This document shows positions 1 through 13,000 of a stretch of 64,000 nucleotides of DNA, piece by piece. Both the position numbers and the translations under genes were made by a program. Numbering within the stretch: position 1 is the stretch's first letter; every line of letters starts with the position of its first letter. The stretch lies in NCBI GenBank assembly GCA_963971285.1, contig OZ020254.1, forward strand, positions 62,001 to 126,000, given 5' to 3'. The notes under the pieces are model-generated. The model did no database searches. It was not told where the DNA came from and was given only the letters and a program-made list of their open reading frames with translations. Source of the DNA: Astropecten irregularis. Taxonomy: Eukaryota > Echinodermata > Asteroidea > Paxillosida > Astropectinidae.

Positions 1-200
1 AAATTAATCAGTCGATGAAGTTAATGTCAATCAATAATTTATCATACAGTTGAACGTATTGCTAAACGCTTTTTTGTTCTGATTTGCTGTGATGAAGTAT
101 TTGTAGTCTTCAGGTTTATTTCTCTCCTTTTGTCACCATCATGAAAAAGCATAATAATCTTAATGTAATTCAAGGAAAAATTGAATTGTAGTTTGTTTAC

Positions 201-3200
201 CTTTCTGGTGGAGTCCTTTAACTTGTGTTTAAGAACGTCTACGTTTCCTTGGATGCGTTCACGGTCTTTCCTCTCTTGGTCAAAGTCATCTTTGTAGATC
301 TTTACCTGTGCAAAAATAACACAAGGTTCGCATGATTACCAGAAAGTTTAAGACAGGCAAGATTTCACACCAATTTGTGATATTTGTTCAGATGTGTGAG
401 ACAAGGAAGGTTGGTAATTCTTACCTGTTCTTGTAGTGTCCGGATCATAGATTTGTCTTCTTGGGTTTCTCTTGCGCCCCTCTCACTGTCGCTGCTCTGT
501 AGGTACCCCCTCAGTGCCGATAACTCCTCAGCAAGTTCTGTGATATGATCCTCTTTCTGCAACAGCTGCTGCTCCAGAGACAAGATGGCGGCATCTGTGT
601 TCTTGCGCTTCTCATCCTTGAAGGTCTGCAGCATGACGTTCAGCCCATTGATGGTCTGCTCTAAGTCTCTGCGCTGCTGCCCTAGGACAGTGATCTTGGA
701 CTGCTGGTGCTGATTGGTCTTGGTCAGCTTCAGGACGTGGGTCTCTCGCTGCTCGTTGTAGTTTTGCCAGCGGGTGTTCATGAGGATCACCTCACGGAGC
801 TGTTCGGTAAGCCGTGTATTCTCCTTGTCCAGTTGCTCCACTTGCCCACTGGCAATCTTGAGCTTGTCTTCTATGCTTAAGTTGCTCTCTGTCTGTTCTT
901 GAATCTGTGGCAATGATACGATAAGATGCAAACAAAATATTCACATATCAAGGAAGTACTCAATCTTGAAGTTTAAGTAAAAGGAAACAAAGGTACATGT
1001 ATTTCAAATCCGACTTTTTTTAAAGAAAAATTCTAACTGCATTGTACCTGTTCACGTGCAATTATGATGACTTCCAAAATAAAATGAACTATCTATTACT
1101 CAGAATCAACTTGAATTAACCCATTAAATTATTCACTTCTGCATCTTTGTAAATGAAAAGAAGCCAATCTCTATGCATATTATCTATCTCCTGACCAAAC
1201 ATCATTTAATATCCAAATCTTTGTTATACAGTATACATCAAATTTGTTTTTTTGCTTTGTTTGTTTGTGTGGGTTTTTTTTTTTTGGGGGGGGGGGTGTT
1301 TTGAAATTGTGGGTAGTAATCCTCGCTTATTATATTGTATATTTTAGGTCTAGGAGGTACTTTCTTGTTTCTTTCTTGTTCATATTTTCAGAAGTACTTG
1401 TGACACAGACCGCTTAATGATCAAAGCCGGAAAACCTGACTAATCCTACAACTTCCGCCACAGGAAGATAATCATTTCATTCTTTCCTAAATTTTCACAT
1501 GTGCTAATTTCCATTCTATATCCATTTATCATTACCAATACTCAAAACTGTTTTCAGAATTCATGTGATTTTTGTACTGATTTGACAGCCTTTTCCTGTT
1601 GTCATTGAATACATGTATCTGAATACAAATCTACCCATCTTGCAATGCTGATAGTGATAAGTAAACAGTTGTTTGTTTTAGGTGAATATTCATGTGCATT
1701 TTTTTGGGGGGGGGTTAGCTACACACTATAATATGTATCCCCGTGGTATCCTGTACAATAACAGGATTCTTTATTTCCTGAAACATCCCACGCAGTGACA
1801 CGCACAATGAAAGCAAAATTAACATTTAGTATGTTCAGCCACAGAAAGTGAGTTCCTTCCTCCATGACCTGTCTGCATTTATAATGCATGTAATGCATGA
1901 TGTACATGTAGTTCATACAGTGTGTGGGTGTACTGTGTGTAGTATACTGTGTACTAAACAAACATGGAGGAATGGTACAATGCACATAGCATGCACAGTG
2001 TGGTCACTGTGTGTGGTGCACTATAGACTGTAAATACCAGTATTGCGCAGAGCTGGTTTTTCCGTGATTGCGAAATATGGTAACCAGTGCTGTGAGTAAT
2101 GCCATGTACCTACACAATAGATTAGATGGCATTGGCTAACTGCCAAGAGTGGCACAGGCCTATAACAATTACATTTCTAAACTACAGTATGCTGAGTAGT
2201 AGGCTAGACAAATCTAGAAAAATGATGAAATTGTTCATGGTCTTTATAATTTTTCTTTCCCCCTTTTTTGATCGAGCATGCTAACTCCGGACAGACAAGC
2301 GAGAACGCCACATTACTAGAGTACTATTAGAACAATCAAGTGTCTCTGATCAGTCTAGTCTTGCCACATACTCCAAACAAAATCACAAAATACATAGCTT
2401 GCAACAAATTCAATATCACAAAATCAACAATACAATTAATATACAACATTCAGACAACCAGTTGGGCAAAGATGTGGTTTTTTTTTACTATTATTTCAAA
2501 TGAATCCATGCAGTGTTGTAACCAAGTCAAGTCTTGAGTCGAATTGTCACAAGTCAAGTCACGCCTCAAGTCCCAAGTCCATAAAATAGCAAGTCTGAAT
2601 CGTGTCCAAGATCGCAACTCCAATCAACAACACTTAAATCCATGAGTAAATATTTTAATTCTTTGGGTTTTCTTTTTATCGACAAAGATTGGGGTAAAAG
2701 ATTCAAATTTCAATAGCTGAAAACAAAGCAACAGACAATCACATCCATTTCTTGTTTTTAAACAGTCAATTGATTAAGATGGATGACAATGATTATATAA
2801 TATATTATTAATGTTAACCTCTAGATTATTTATCAAATTATCATTAATGTTAGTGGAGAAAAGGAAGACTCACGTAACAGGATGATATGAAAGCAGTCTG
2901 TCACCAAGCCAGTCAAATGAGAAGCAATTAAGGGCACCAGCACTTTGCCATTGCAGTGAGTGTAGGGAACACAAAGAACAAATACACATCAAGGATATAT
3001 CACCGACAATTGACAATGTTTAAAAAAGGTGAAAAATGGTACAAGACACCATCTTCTGGTCTTCTATAAAAATTTTGTTTTTATGGAATTTATGGTTTTA
3101 TTTTTCACATATAAAACCTGTGCAATTGGAATTCAAAACAAGATGAAACCATTTTTCACATTTTCAGGGTTAACTACAGACAGAACAGGTTTGATAAAAG

Positions 3201-5207
3201 TAGTTTGTTATATTCACCTTCTGAATGGCAATCTCTGAGGCCTTCTTCTCCAAGTCCTGTGCCTTTTCCTTCCACATTGTCATGTCTCTCAGTGCTTGGC
3301 TCAGCTGGCTTCGTGAGGCAGCCATGTCCTGCTGGAACCGTTGGGTTTCGGTGGTGAGTGTTCTACATGTCTCTTCAACATCCTTGAGGTCTTTGCTAGC
3401 GCGGTAGATCTCGTCTTGTAGATGGATGATCCTAGACGCCTTGGCATCATCTGACGACCGTAGGAGGTTCTCTAATCTTGAGATTTCACTTTCTTTGAGG
3501 CTAAGTTCCTGCTGTAGCTGTTGAAGGTGCTCTTTTTGTTCCTCTGAAGTCTGAAATTTCAAATGAATAGTAAAGCAGATAAGTTTGAAAGAATACCCAG
3601 ATGTTATTCTGAATAAAAAAAACAGTTCATAAAATACCCCAATCCTATTTAAATAAAATAATGTCTATACTGTATTATGAGCATTATTGGGTACTGGGTA
3701 CTAAATCTATCTCTTATCATTGATCAAATACAAACCTTCCACAGATAAAACCTCAGAACCATTGTACTTACAATGGGCGGGATTTGCACAACAACTTAAC
3801 ATAATTTTTCTAGAATTTTAAGGGAAATTCCCTTCTACAATTTCGCAACATTTTACTCACACCACCAAACAAACAACCTAACCTCAATAAACTTCCATTG
3901 TATGTATATTACTGTATTTGTTGAACATTTACTTCTTTTCAAACAGGTTTACAATACTAGGAAAGAAAGCTTCTAGCCTAAATGTCCCTGTTACAGAAAA
4001 CCACAAGGGAAACTGACTGAATTTAAAATCACTGAAAAGTGAACAAAGAAGAATTGACTGGAGTGGGATTTGAACCAGTGACCTCCTGAATACCGTACAG
4101 GCGCTCTACCAACTGAGCCATCCAGCCCTAACCCTGGATCGCTCAGTTGGTAGAGTGCCTGTACGTATTCAGGAGCTCGCCGGTTCGAATCCCGCTCCAG
4201 TCAATTTTTCTTTGTTCACTTTTCAATGACTAAAATCATATTAGTTTACACACCTTTTCAAGCTCCACAACATTCGTACCAACATCCCAGTTTTTCTTCA
4301 AATAATTCAAATGTCTTTGCAATCTTTCATTTTCACTGATCAAGCCATTCATGAATGAACGATCATGCCCAGGGATGAAAATTTCATTCTTAGCCAAATC
4401 CACTGAAGTGTCAAAGCCAGCCTGGTGCAGCCTGCTCTGCAAGTTGCTTACTGCAATGTTCAATTTAGCATTTTTCCCTTTCTCTGATTCAAGTTCCTCC
4501 CTGGTGTCTTTTAAGACGTTCACAATAGTCTCTATGCCTTTCACACGGATACGGAGGCCTTCATTTTCACTATAGAGTTCCTTTACTACAGAAGACTGAG
4601 CATAGCAAGCAGAACATCCTGAATCAGACGAACTGCCGGAACAACTTCTCTGAAGTTGACGAACAAGTTCAGGCTTCAACAATGAAGAGAAGATCACATC
4701 ATCTGCCCCTTTCCCAGGTTGAATTCTTGGTGTGGTCTTCCCCTTCCTCCCCCTTGTCACATCATCATCATCAAGAACCTCCCTCTTTCCATCATCCATT
4801 TTCTTGCCGTCTTCACTCCCTGACTTGGACTGACGCTCATGATTAGGGGGACACACATCAAACTTAGCGCTAACAAAATTCCTTCTCCTACGTTCATCCT
4901 CTTCTGACTGAGAATTCCTGATTCTCAGTACATCATGAGCCCTTGACCCACCTTCGGCCTGTAAAACACCCTCCCCGATGACGGGATGAGGGGGAGCGGT
5001 CTGCTCAGACCCACGTCCGGGCCCCGGAACGGGCGTTGGTCTGAACTGATCATCAGTTCGTCTCCGTTCCTGGGTCCCACCGTGGTGAACAGCCGACGCT
5101 GCTTGTTGTTGTTGACAAGGGCTGGTGGTAGAAGGAGACAGCCTCTTGTTGCCTACTACTACTACTACAGAGGCCACATCAGCAATCACCGGGGCCGCGT
5201 CATTCAT
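201..5207 (-). CDS. TNIP1: TNIP/ABIN-family ubiquitin-binding coiled-coil protein (5' four exons, 3' part outside window)
   Basis: ABIN proteins bind linear/K63 polyubiquitin and damp NF-kB and death signalling in the cytoplasm together with A20. Coding exons read on the minus strand are 5207-4254, 3550-3218, 904-425 and 305-201. All junctions are GT-AG and phase 0, giving 318+111+160+35 = 624 residues so far. The N-terminus is low-complexity (Ser, Gln and charged), followed from about residue 200 by continuous coiled coil. Residues about 470-478 (LMNTRWQNY) resemble the ABIN homology domain. Exon 4 carries the UBAN signature, D-F-x-x-E-R-x-x-R-E, at residues 596-605, which defines the TNIP/optineurin/NEMO group. 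The spacing to the N-proximal ABIN-like block and the sequence after it fit TNIP better than optineurin or NEMO. The start ATG at 5207 opens the long exon. The zinc-finger or C-terminal region would lie left of position 1. Paralogue number (TNIP1, 2 or 3) is not resolved. Confidence 0.8.
905..3217. other. Large TNIP intron with simple-sequence tracts
   Basis: This 2.3-kb intron separates the third and second coding exons of the TNIP-like gene. It holds two poly-T/poly-G junction tracts (about 1269-1298 and 1700-1714). There is also a degenerate CAAGTC-rich stretch near 2520-2590. No coding exon is seen in it on either strand. Confidence 0.6.
4029..4230. repeat. Fold-back element made of two head-to-head tRNA-like units
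   Basis: Two arms of about 95 bp face each other around 4126-4133. Each arm reads as a tRNA-like unit: a GCTCAGTTGGTAGAG A-box region, a CCTG...CAGG anticodon-like stem, and a B box (exact GGTTCGAATCC at 4182-4192 in the right arm). A CTGGA/TCCAG acceptor-like pairing and an AATTTTTCTTTGTTCACTTTTCA-like tail follow. The anticodon loop is too long for a working tRNA, so this is a repeat and not a tRNA gene. A second, shortened copy lies at 35953-36113 with the same flanking sequence. Confidence 0.8.
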
Positions 5208-6509
5208 TTTTCAGTCCAACAAGGTAGGAGACAGGGTTACGAAGCGAAACGAAGCCAAGAATAGAGCAAATTCACGAGCTAAGATCTGACAGTTGAGAAT
5301 GGAGCGCATTATGAATTACACCGATTATTATACCCGGTCGGGACACCCGGATAAACGCTCGAAACAAGAATTGCGCAATAACCGCGGTACGGTCTGGGGA
5401 AAACCAGAAAACGTTGCACAATGATGCGGATACATAAATTGTATAGGCTGCGCGTGCGACGCGACGTGTATGCGACACGTACACAGTATGGACGGGTCAG
5501 TACCACACACACAATAGACGTAGCTGCCATAGACTAGACGCACGCATCACCAATTATAGAACTTACAAGAGAATGTACCCCATCCCAGGTATGATCACGC
5601 AATTTACAAAAATCCCCACTAAAGTAAAAGAACATGAAAAATTATTTCAAAATAACTTTTATTTTTAAAAATTAGTTCCACCGCAGATCATTTTTCTTCA
5701 AGTGAAAAAAAACTTAAAAGTGACTCGATCATTTTTTTCCTCAAGGTTTCCAGGATTTATTTCAATCAAATACTAGTCACTAATCACCCAAGGTAGAAAT
5801 TCCTATTTCTATATTCATAATTAGAAGTTCAGTGCATTTAAAAAAAACTTAATTAAAGGTCTGGTCATTGCGCATGCAAGAGCTACTATGATATTATTGA
5901 TATGCCGATTTATTGAAAATCACCATTCATACATCATCATTTATTTGCATGAACGCGCAGGTGCCCTTACTTTTCTCAGGATTTCTCCCAAATGAAAAAT
6001 CCTGACCACTAATTTTCATGAGGTCGCCTGTATAGTTTAAAAAGCAGTGGTAAAAAGTCGCACAAAAACAGTGTAGATTATAGATACTTTTGAGACAAAT
6101 ATCATAAAATATTACTTGAATTGATGTGACCTAATCATGAGCATATGATTGGACAACATGGGCCCGGGCCTAGATGAGGCTGTGCATGCATGGGCATCTT
6201 AGGCTTGCAGTATAGTGTACTAGCACTTGGGCCTTAAATTTATACTGCCATTTGAGACACCCAAAACGAAACGAAGGGATTGGGCTACAAGATAAAGCCG
6301 AATAAATTAAAGGCATCTGCTTCGACATGTATCTCAAGTTTCATATTTTTAGGACAAAATAATACAATCCCAAGCCTGAGTCAAGCGTGCGTCCTTTGCT
6401 TTAGTATCATAAGCCCATGTCTAGCTGTTACTATGGCGTACAAAATTGGCATTTATCCCGAAATATATATATTTTTTATAACTTTGATTTGTATTTATTG
6501 AATGTTTCC

Positions 6510-6616
6510 TCTACTTGATGTGGAGTGGCAGGTCTCTGGCCACAGTGATTGTTATCGCTTTTGCTTCTCCTCAGTTGCCCATCTTGTATTGTGATGTTTT
6601 TCATATGGCATGAATA

Positions 6617-6651
<35 letters not shown>

Positions 6652-6652
6652 G
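6510..6652 (+). repeat. Probable retroelement 3' end with (AAT)n tail
   Basis: A stretch ending GGCATGAATAAATAATAATAAT runs into an (AAT)n microsatellite at 6613-6650. This layout is typical of the 3' end of a non-LTR retroelement in invertebrate genomes. No coding sequence of the parent element is present, so the family is not identified. Confidence 0.4.
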
Positions 6653-6840
6653 AAATATCTCTGTTTTTAATAGACATATCTCTCATTGAAATGTAAATAG
6701 AGATATATCACTAACTGTGAATATGCCTATATATGACATGGAGATGTATTTGCATTTACTTCGCACGCCTGGAATAAATGAGAGAGTCTCTCAATTTCGG
6801 AATTGAATGCCGACTTTGCACTCCATTCGTTACCGAGATT

Positions 6841-6964
6841 ATTGGCTGGTACTAGTACTTCGCCCGAAGAGCAATGCAGTTATATTAGTGCATAGGTGCC
6901 GGGCACCAATCAGATATCGTCAGATGGACCAATCACAGCGGCTGTTTGACCTACGGTTTTCAAA
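6841..6964 (+). promoter_or_regulatory. PRC1 proximal promoter: CCAAT boxes plus CHR-like site
   Basis: CCAAT boxes lie at 6906-6910 and 6929-6933, with an inverted one (ATTGG) at 6841-6845. TTCAAA at 6959-6964 is the reverse of TTTGAA, the CHR core, and lies about 30 bp after the second CCAAT and about 90 bp before the ATG. NF-Y sites followed at this spacing by a CHR are the layout of G2/M genes controlled by DREAM/MuvB, and vertebrate PRC1 is such a gene. The sites are seen directly; their function is inferred. Confidence 0.5.
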
Positions 6965-7049
6965 TGATGTAGCATGCATTGATAAACACAGGTTCCGTGT
7001 GTACAAATTGAACAGATTCCACTGTTATTAGTCCAGATTTGACGTCAAA

Positions 7050-10000
7050 ATGTCGTCGAAGAGGTGAGTTGGTTCTTCTTATAATGTTACTGACTATATT
7101 GTGTTCATGTTTATCGTGTATTTTGTTGACAGAGGTATGATTTAGAAGCATTATTAGTTTACGTTATGGAAATTTTCACTCGCGCTTGGCGCTCCCCTCA
7201 TTCACACTCGAACTCGCACACACACTGCACTAGTCACTCACAGTACATTCACTGCACGGTTAAAAATTTTAACAAAGTGAACGTTGTCGCGGAAGTCATT
7301 CTAGTAAGTTCCTAACGCATGTTTGTCCGTCTAGACTAGATCATTATGATAGATTATATGGGAATTTTCTTCCTTTCTGTCATGTCATATGTGTTTAAAT
7401 TGTAGCATCAGTTCATTCATTTACAATAAATTTTGAGTTACATTTTATTAATGACAACTCCCCTTTTTGTCATTTAAAATAAATAGGCATATAACATAGC
7501 AGGGGGCCTAAATGAATGGGAAAGAATTCCACTGATGACGGAAAAAGGACTAGGCCTAATGTTATATGATTATATCATGGAGGTAGGAAATCCTCCAAGA
7601 CCAAGTTTAGTAATACTAATAAGTCTTAAGTTATGCCTAGTTATGGATACAACTTACCAGGCTTACAACTTACAAGTCATGATGAACTTCAATCTCAGGT
7701 GAATAACACTGGTCTGGGGTAGCAATACTAGCATATCTGAACATTTAGTTTTATGGGCTTTTTGACCTACAATTATACACTTCGAACACAGCGGCAGTCA
7801 TTTTTCTCAAAATGCCCTGTTGGTTTGCATAGAGTTGTGCACAAGTGATGGTCGTCAGTGGAAATCTTCGTGGGCAATTAATGGAATGGAACAACACTAC
7901 ACAGGAATTACTTTTAAAATAAAACTTTAACATGTTTTGGATATTGTAGACAAGTGGGGCCCAAAAGGAAAGAAAACACTTTATAATAAATACATGTAGT
8001 TTAATACTGCTTCTAATTGCCCCCAAATGATATTTTTGACTTTCAGCAAATGTTCCTCAAAACCTTGAGTCCTCAAAACCTTAGATCTGTTATATGTAAA
8101 AATGAAATTTTCTAACCCACTTAAAGTGAATTTGAAAACAGCCTGTCAGTCTTGTCATGCTTGGTTAGACTGGTATCCAGACCCAACATATCAAGATGCA
8201 AGAGTCCCCAAAATGAGAGCGGAAACCAGTCTATTCTCGTCTGCAGCTGTCCATGCGCCGTGAATTGAAATATCGCATCTTCGTTAGCCGTGTTTTTTTT
8301 TAATATACTTGACGGGCATGCAACTTTTCCTTGTATCAGCTGATTTCCTCTTCACTCTTACACTATTGAAAAGTGAAAAACTTTCCTCATTTTTTGTTAA
8401 GTCCAAGTAGCATGCCTGACTTGAGAATTTTTTGTGTCCTCCCTACATTTTTCCTTCCCAGCAGATGTCGAGAGAGTATGAAGTTAGAAGTTGCAGAGAG
8501 CCTGGAACATGCCTTGGAACAGCTGCGGGACATTTGGGATGAGATTGGCATCTGCGAGGAGCAGCGGGTGGAACGTCAGAATGTGGTGCTGCATCACATG
8601 CGCAACCTGCTGAATGAGATGGTTGTTGAGGAAAAGGACTTGCGGCGACGGTTGATAGCCAGCGTGGAGACCTGTGGCCAGGAGGTGGTCTCCATCAGCC
8701 AGGAGTTGGGCCTCAAACCCTTCCAGGTAGTGTTACCCTCTAACCCCTTTTAATATTCACATAACAAAATACAACACTGTCCAGTATACCTGTGGCACAT
8801 TCTACAGACTTATGCCTAGTAATGGGCAAGCTCCGTAAAAAGTTACTGAGCCTGGGCTTGTCTTTCAAAATAGCAATACCATTTCAGAATTTGCAGATTC
8901 GGGAATGTCAAGATCAATTTTAATACAAGCAAACCAAGAAATAAACTGCTAGAAACCGCTCATCAACCAAAATAATGTTCGGAAATATAACATGAGTTTA
9001 ATAACAGGGCCTGACATTTCAATCCTAGCAGGATCTTTCTTTCTTTGAGAAAGAATCCCCACAGTTACATATTTGTGTTCAAGATTTTGATTTTGATTTA
9101 TCTTGTAGCCTGAAGAAGGCCTGACCATCCTACTGCTGGAGAAGACCCTCCGCCAGAAGGTGGATCTATTGACCAAGGAGAAGAGTGAGCGCATGGCCAA
9201 GCTCAAACAGCTACAGGACAGGGACCAGCACCTATGCGATCTGCTCTGCACCACACCGTACTACATTCCCACTGGCACGGTCCCTACGGCTGAACAGCTG
9301 GACACACTGAAAGAGCACATCCAGACCATGGCAAAAGAAAAGGTAAAAACCTGGCCATTTCAACCTGCTTAATTATGATTGTTTGAAAGATAAAAACCTC
9401 TTGTTATTCTTTTTTTTTTTTGCAGTAATTGCTCTTGTATACATATTTTTTTTCTTGAGAAGGTCAGCCATAAATGTGGGTTTGGGCAGGTTACCTTTCA
9501 TACAAAATAATGCCCAGATTACCAATCAACCATTGATTAACAGTTAGTCGCAGATTTAAACTGGCTATCTTTTCCGCTGCTTAGAGATACTTGTACTGAA
9601 ACTCTTGTTGTCTTTCCGGTGCATTACAGGACACCAGACAGAAGACGCTCACCAGCACTAAAAAGGAGATCATTCTCCTCCTTGAGGACCTGGAGCAAGG
9701 GCCCAACACAACCTTTGAGCGGGACATTGTCTGTGAAGAGGAAGAATCATTCCTCTTATCCAAGGAGAACATGGAGGCACTCAGAGTTCTACATCAGGAA
9801 GTACGTCCTCTCAGAACTTGTCCTCTCCCCCATCCTTCCTTTCCCCCTTCCATTCTCCCTGATGCTGACAAAAAAGATTGACATTCTCACCGAATATTGA
9901 AGACATGCAGCTCTGGACAAGCCACAGGCTTGTATCCTTTGATATGCACGTGTTCCTTGGTTCTCACGCACACATTGTTTTACTTTGTGAATTGCAATTA

Positions 10001-13000
10001 TGAAGATTGTGAACTGAATCTGCTTAAATCTAGCTACGTGATTCCACATCGCAGATTGGTTGCAGCAGAGCCTGAGAATGGTGACAGAGTTTTTGCCATT
10101 TCTCTGAGTTGAAATTACTTTAAGGTACCTAATTATCAGGTCAACAGATAATAATAAAACTCATTTAAAAGAAAAGGTGCCTCACTTTCTCCTATGCAAA
10201 CAACACTGCCTACATCTTATCAAATACAATGATTTGGTAAAAAAACAACAATTTGCAATATGGTAATTAACATGTTTCACAAGGCTCAGTTTTTATACGA
10301 TGACTCTTTTTCATCTTGTCCATCGTCAGTTGGAGTTCAAGCAGAAGGAAAACCAGGGAATTTCCGATCACCTACGAGAGCAGATTGCCAGCTTATGGAA
10401 CAGGCTCCTCTTTCCACCACAGGAGAGAGATGAGTATCTTGCCAGTCACCAAGGTTACAGGCCATCACACATCAAGATGGTAAGGGTTCAAAACCTTCAT
10501 TATCCTACTCAGCTATGTAGAGATGAAAATGACATGTATGAGTCTGGGATTTGTCATTTAGAGGACCAGACTGCGTGTAATTGCCATCTGATTTTGTTTA
10601 GCTTCAGTCGCAATTACTCGCAAACACAAGCATTTGCATTCAACCATAACCTCTTCACCATTTTTAACGCTGTTGACTCGAGATGGATCCTAGACTTGTC
10701 TTGCATCCTTGCAATTGACACAGTTAAAATTAAGCAACTAAATTTTGATACTAAATAGTGTATGTGTTTTTCTTCATCCATGGCCTTACTGACTTAATAC
10801 TCATATTAGAATGTCCATCTTTTCAATGGCTGCTCAAAGCAACTTGTGTTTACTGGCCCAACTTGCTTCAGCAATGATTCAGACTTGATCTTTTACAGTA
10901 ACAATGTCAGAATGAAAGTTTTTCAGGTGTAAATGTAAATAATCACAAATGCATCTTAGGTCATTGGGCAGGCCAAGGACAACCTCACTAAAAACCACGA
11001 TACTACTGAAATCAAATACAAGTTGGGTTCTTGAATTGCTTTCCCTGGTAAATGATCAGTCATGTACGTGTCCTTTAAGCTAATTGCTTCATTTTCTATT
11101 CAATTGATTTAATTTCCAACTGAAATTCTCTGTACACACACAGCTAGCTAGACAGTCTTGAAGTATTGGGCAATTTCCATATTTGAGATTGCTTTTTTTG
11201 TTTTGCTGTCGGCGTGGAAATAAATTACCGGGTAAACTCATTTGTGTATCCTTCCTTGTTCACTCAGCTGCAAACAGAGCTAGCCAGACTGGAAGAGCTG
11301 AAGATACTGAACCTGAAACGTGTAACAGAAGCCAGCCGAGACGAGATTGCCCTCTGGTGGGACAAGTGCTACTTCAGTCGACAACAGCGCAATGACTTTG
11401 TCGGGTTCTATGAAGGTAGGTTGCAGATGCAACTTCTGAATCATTCCCTCAAGGATGGTTTCAGTCTTAAATTTTATTTTCTCTATAAAATGGTAACATC
11501 TTCAATCCCTGCTCAAATTTTCAGACGATTTCACAGAAGAACTCTTACTTCAACACGACCAAGAGCTTGCCAGAGTGAAGGCGTACTATGAGAAGAACAA
11601 GGAAATTCTGCTAGCCGTCAAACAGAGGGAGGAGATGTGGAAGAAAATGATAGAATTTGAGGTAAGTGGGGAAAGGTCTGACTAAATAGTCATTTATTTG
11701 TGTAACTGTAGAGTACGCTTCAATCAGTACCGGTATTTGCTTTTCTTCCACCAGCAGCAGAAGTTATAACTAGACTAATAAGGTACCCAAAACAAGTGAG
11801 AATATATTGGTAGTGAAAAACTAGTGATGAATGTTTTGTAACTCCAAAGGATAATGCATAGTGATTGTAGCAAGTATGGATTTTTGTTGTTATTGTTTGT
11901 TTTTTGTTTTTTTGTTTTTGTGAAATATTAGTTTTGGATCTTTAAATACCAATCATTCCTCTTTGTGCAAATACTTTTTATTGTATTTATTAGTTTTGTT
12001 CACACTGGTATCCCTGGTTTTTAAGCCGTCCTTGGAGCACAGCATGACACTTCGACAATAAAATTTGAAAATGTCATTTTTTATGTCTATAAAAAAGTCA
12101 ACAAGTCGCCCATTCTACATTGGAGCAAATTGAGATTTGTGTGGTTCAATGAAGTTGTAGTGAAATCAGTATTTTTCATAGCTGATTGTTCTTTTCCTTT
12201 CTCTAAAAGAAAGTTCTTGAACTTACTAATGCATCAGTGAGTGCTCAAATATAACCTTGGTATATTTGTCTTCCTTTTTGCAGAATAAGGCCAATGATCC
12301 AAACCGGTATAATAACCGAGGAGGAAATCTCCTACAAGAGGAAAAAGAGAGGAAGAAAATCAACCGAGATCTACCAAAGGTAGGTAGAAGGATGATTATT
12401 GTTAATGCAGAGTTGGTTACTGACTCATCGCAAGTCATCACAAGTCACCTCACAAGTCTGGTCAAGTGTGGTCTTAAACAATGAAATTGAAATTATAACC
12501 AAGGATTGCTTCTGTTATAATAAACAACATAACGTTATAAATAACAAAATCATGTGAAAGGTAGGGAGTACCGTAGTAAATTTGAAGTAATTATCTACTA
12601 AAACGGTTTTGGTTCTCGTTTGAATTTTTTTCCCTCGTACTTTGTGCAGCTGGAGAAGAAGTTAGCAGAAGAGATTTCTGCATTTGAAGAGTTAAATGGA
12701 GAGCCATTCTTAGTTGATGGCTGTCGGTTCATGGACTATGTGGAGATGCAGTGGGCAGCACATGAACAGGATAAGAAACTCCGCAAGGAAGAACGGGTAA
12801 AACAATTAGGGTGTTATACTTCCCCCAGGAGAACTAAACCAGTACATCCCTGCCGCTTTTTGTTATTCCAACAAAGACATTCATACATGTATTTGTTGTG
12901 CGAAACTGTTGTGGTTTTGTCTCTCAGGCTTGGATTTGTTTTTGTTTATTTTCCATTCTCCCATGAAAAAGTGTTTTCACTCATTCGTAAGTTATACCTG

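Larger units (their letters stand above)
5208..7049. other. Divergent intergenic region between TNIP-like gene and PRC1
   Basis: This 1.8-kb gap holds the promoters of both genes. The part next to the TNIP start (about 5330-5530) is rich in CpG, as expected of its promoter/first-exon zone. The middle is AT-rich. Around 6510-6650 sits a repeat 3' end running into an (AAT)n microsatellite. The PRC1-proximal 200 bp hold CCAAT and CHR-like sites described separately. Confidence 0.6.

Noticed and set aside
4134-4203. Possible functional tRNA gene
   Set aside because: A and B boxes and an acceptor-like stem are visible, but the anticodon loop is 8-9 nt with no standard anticodon, the T stem has a mismatch, and the unit is one arm of a repeated palindrome.
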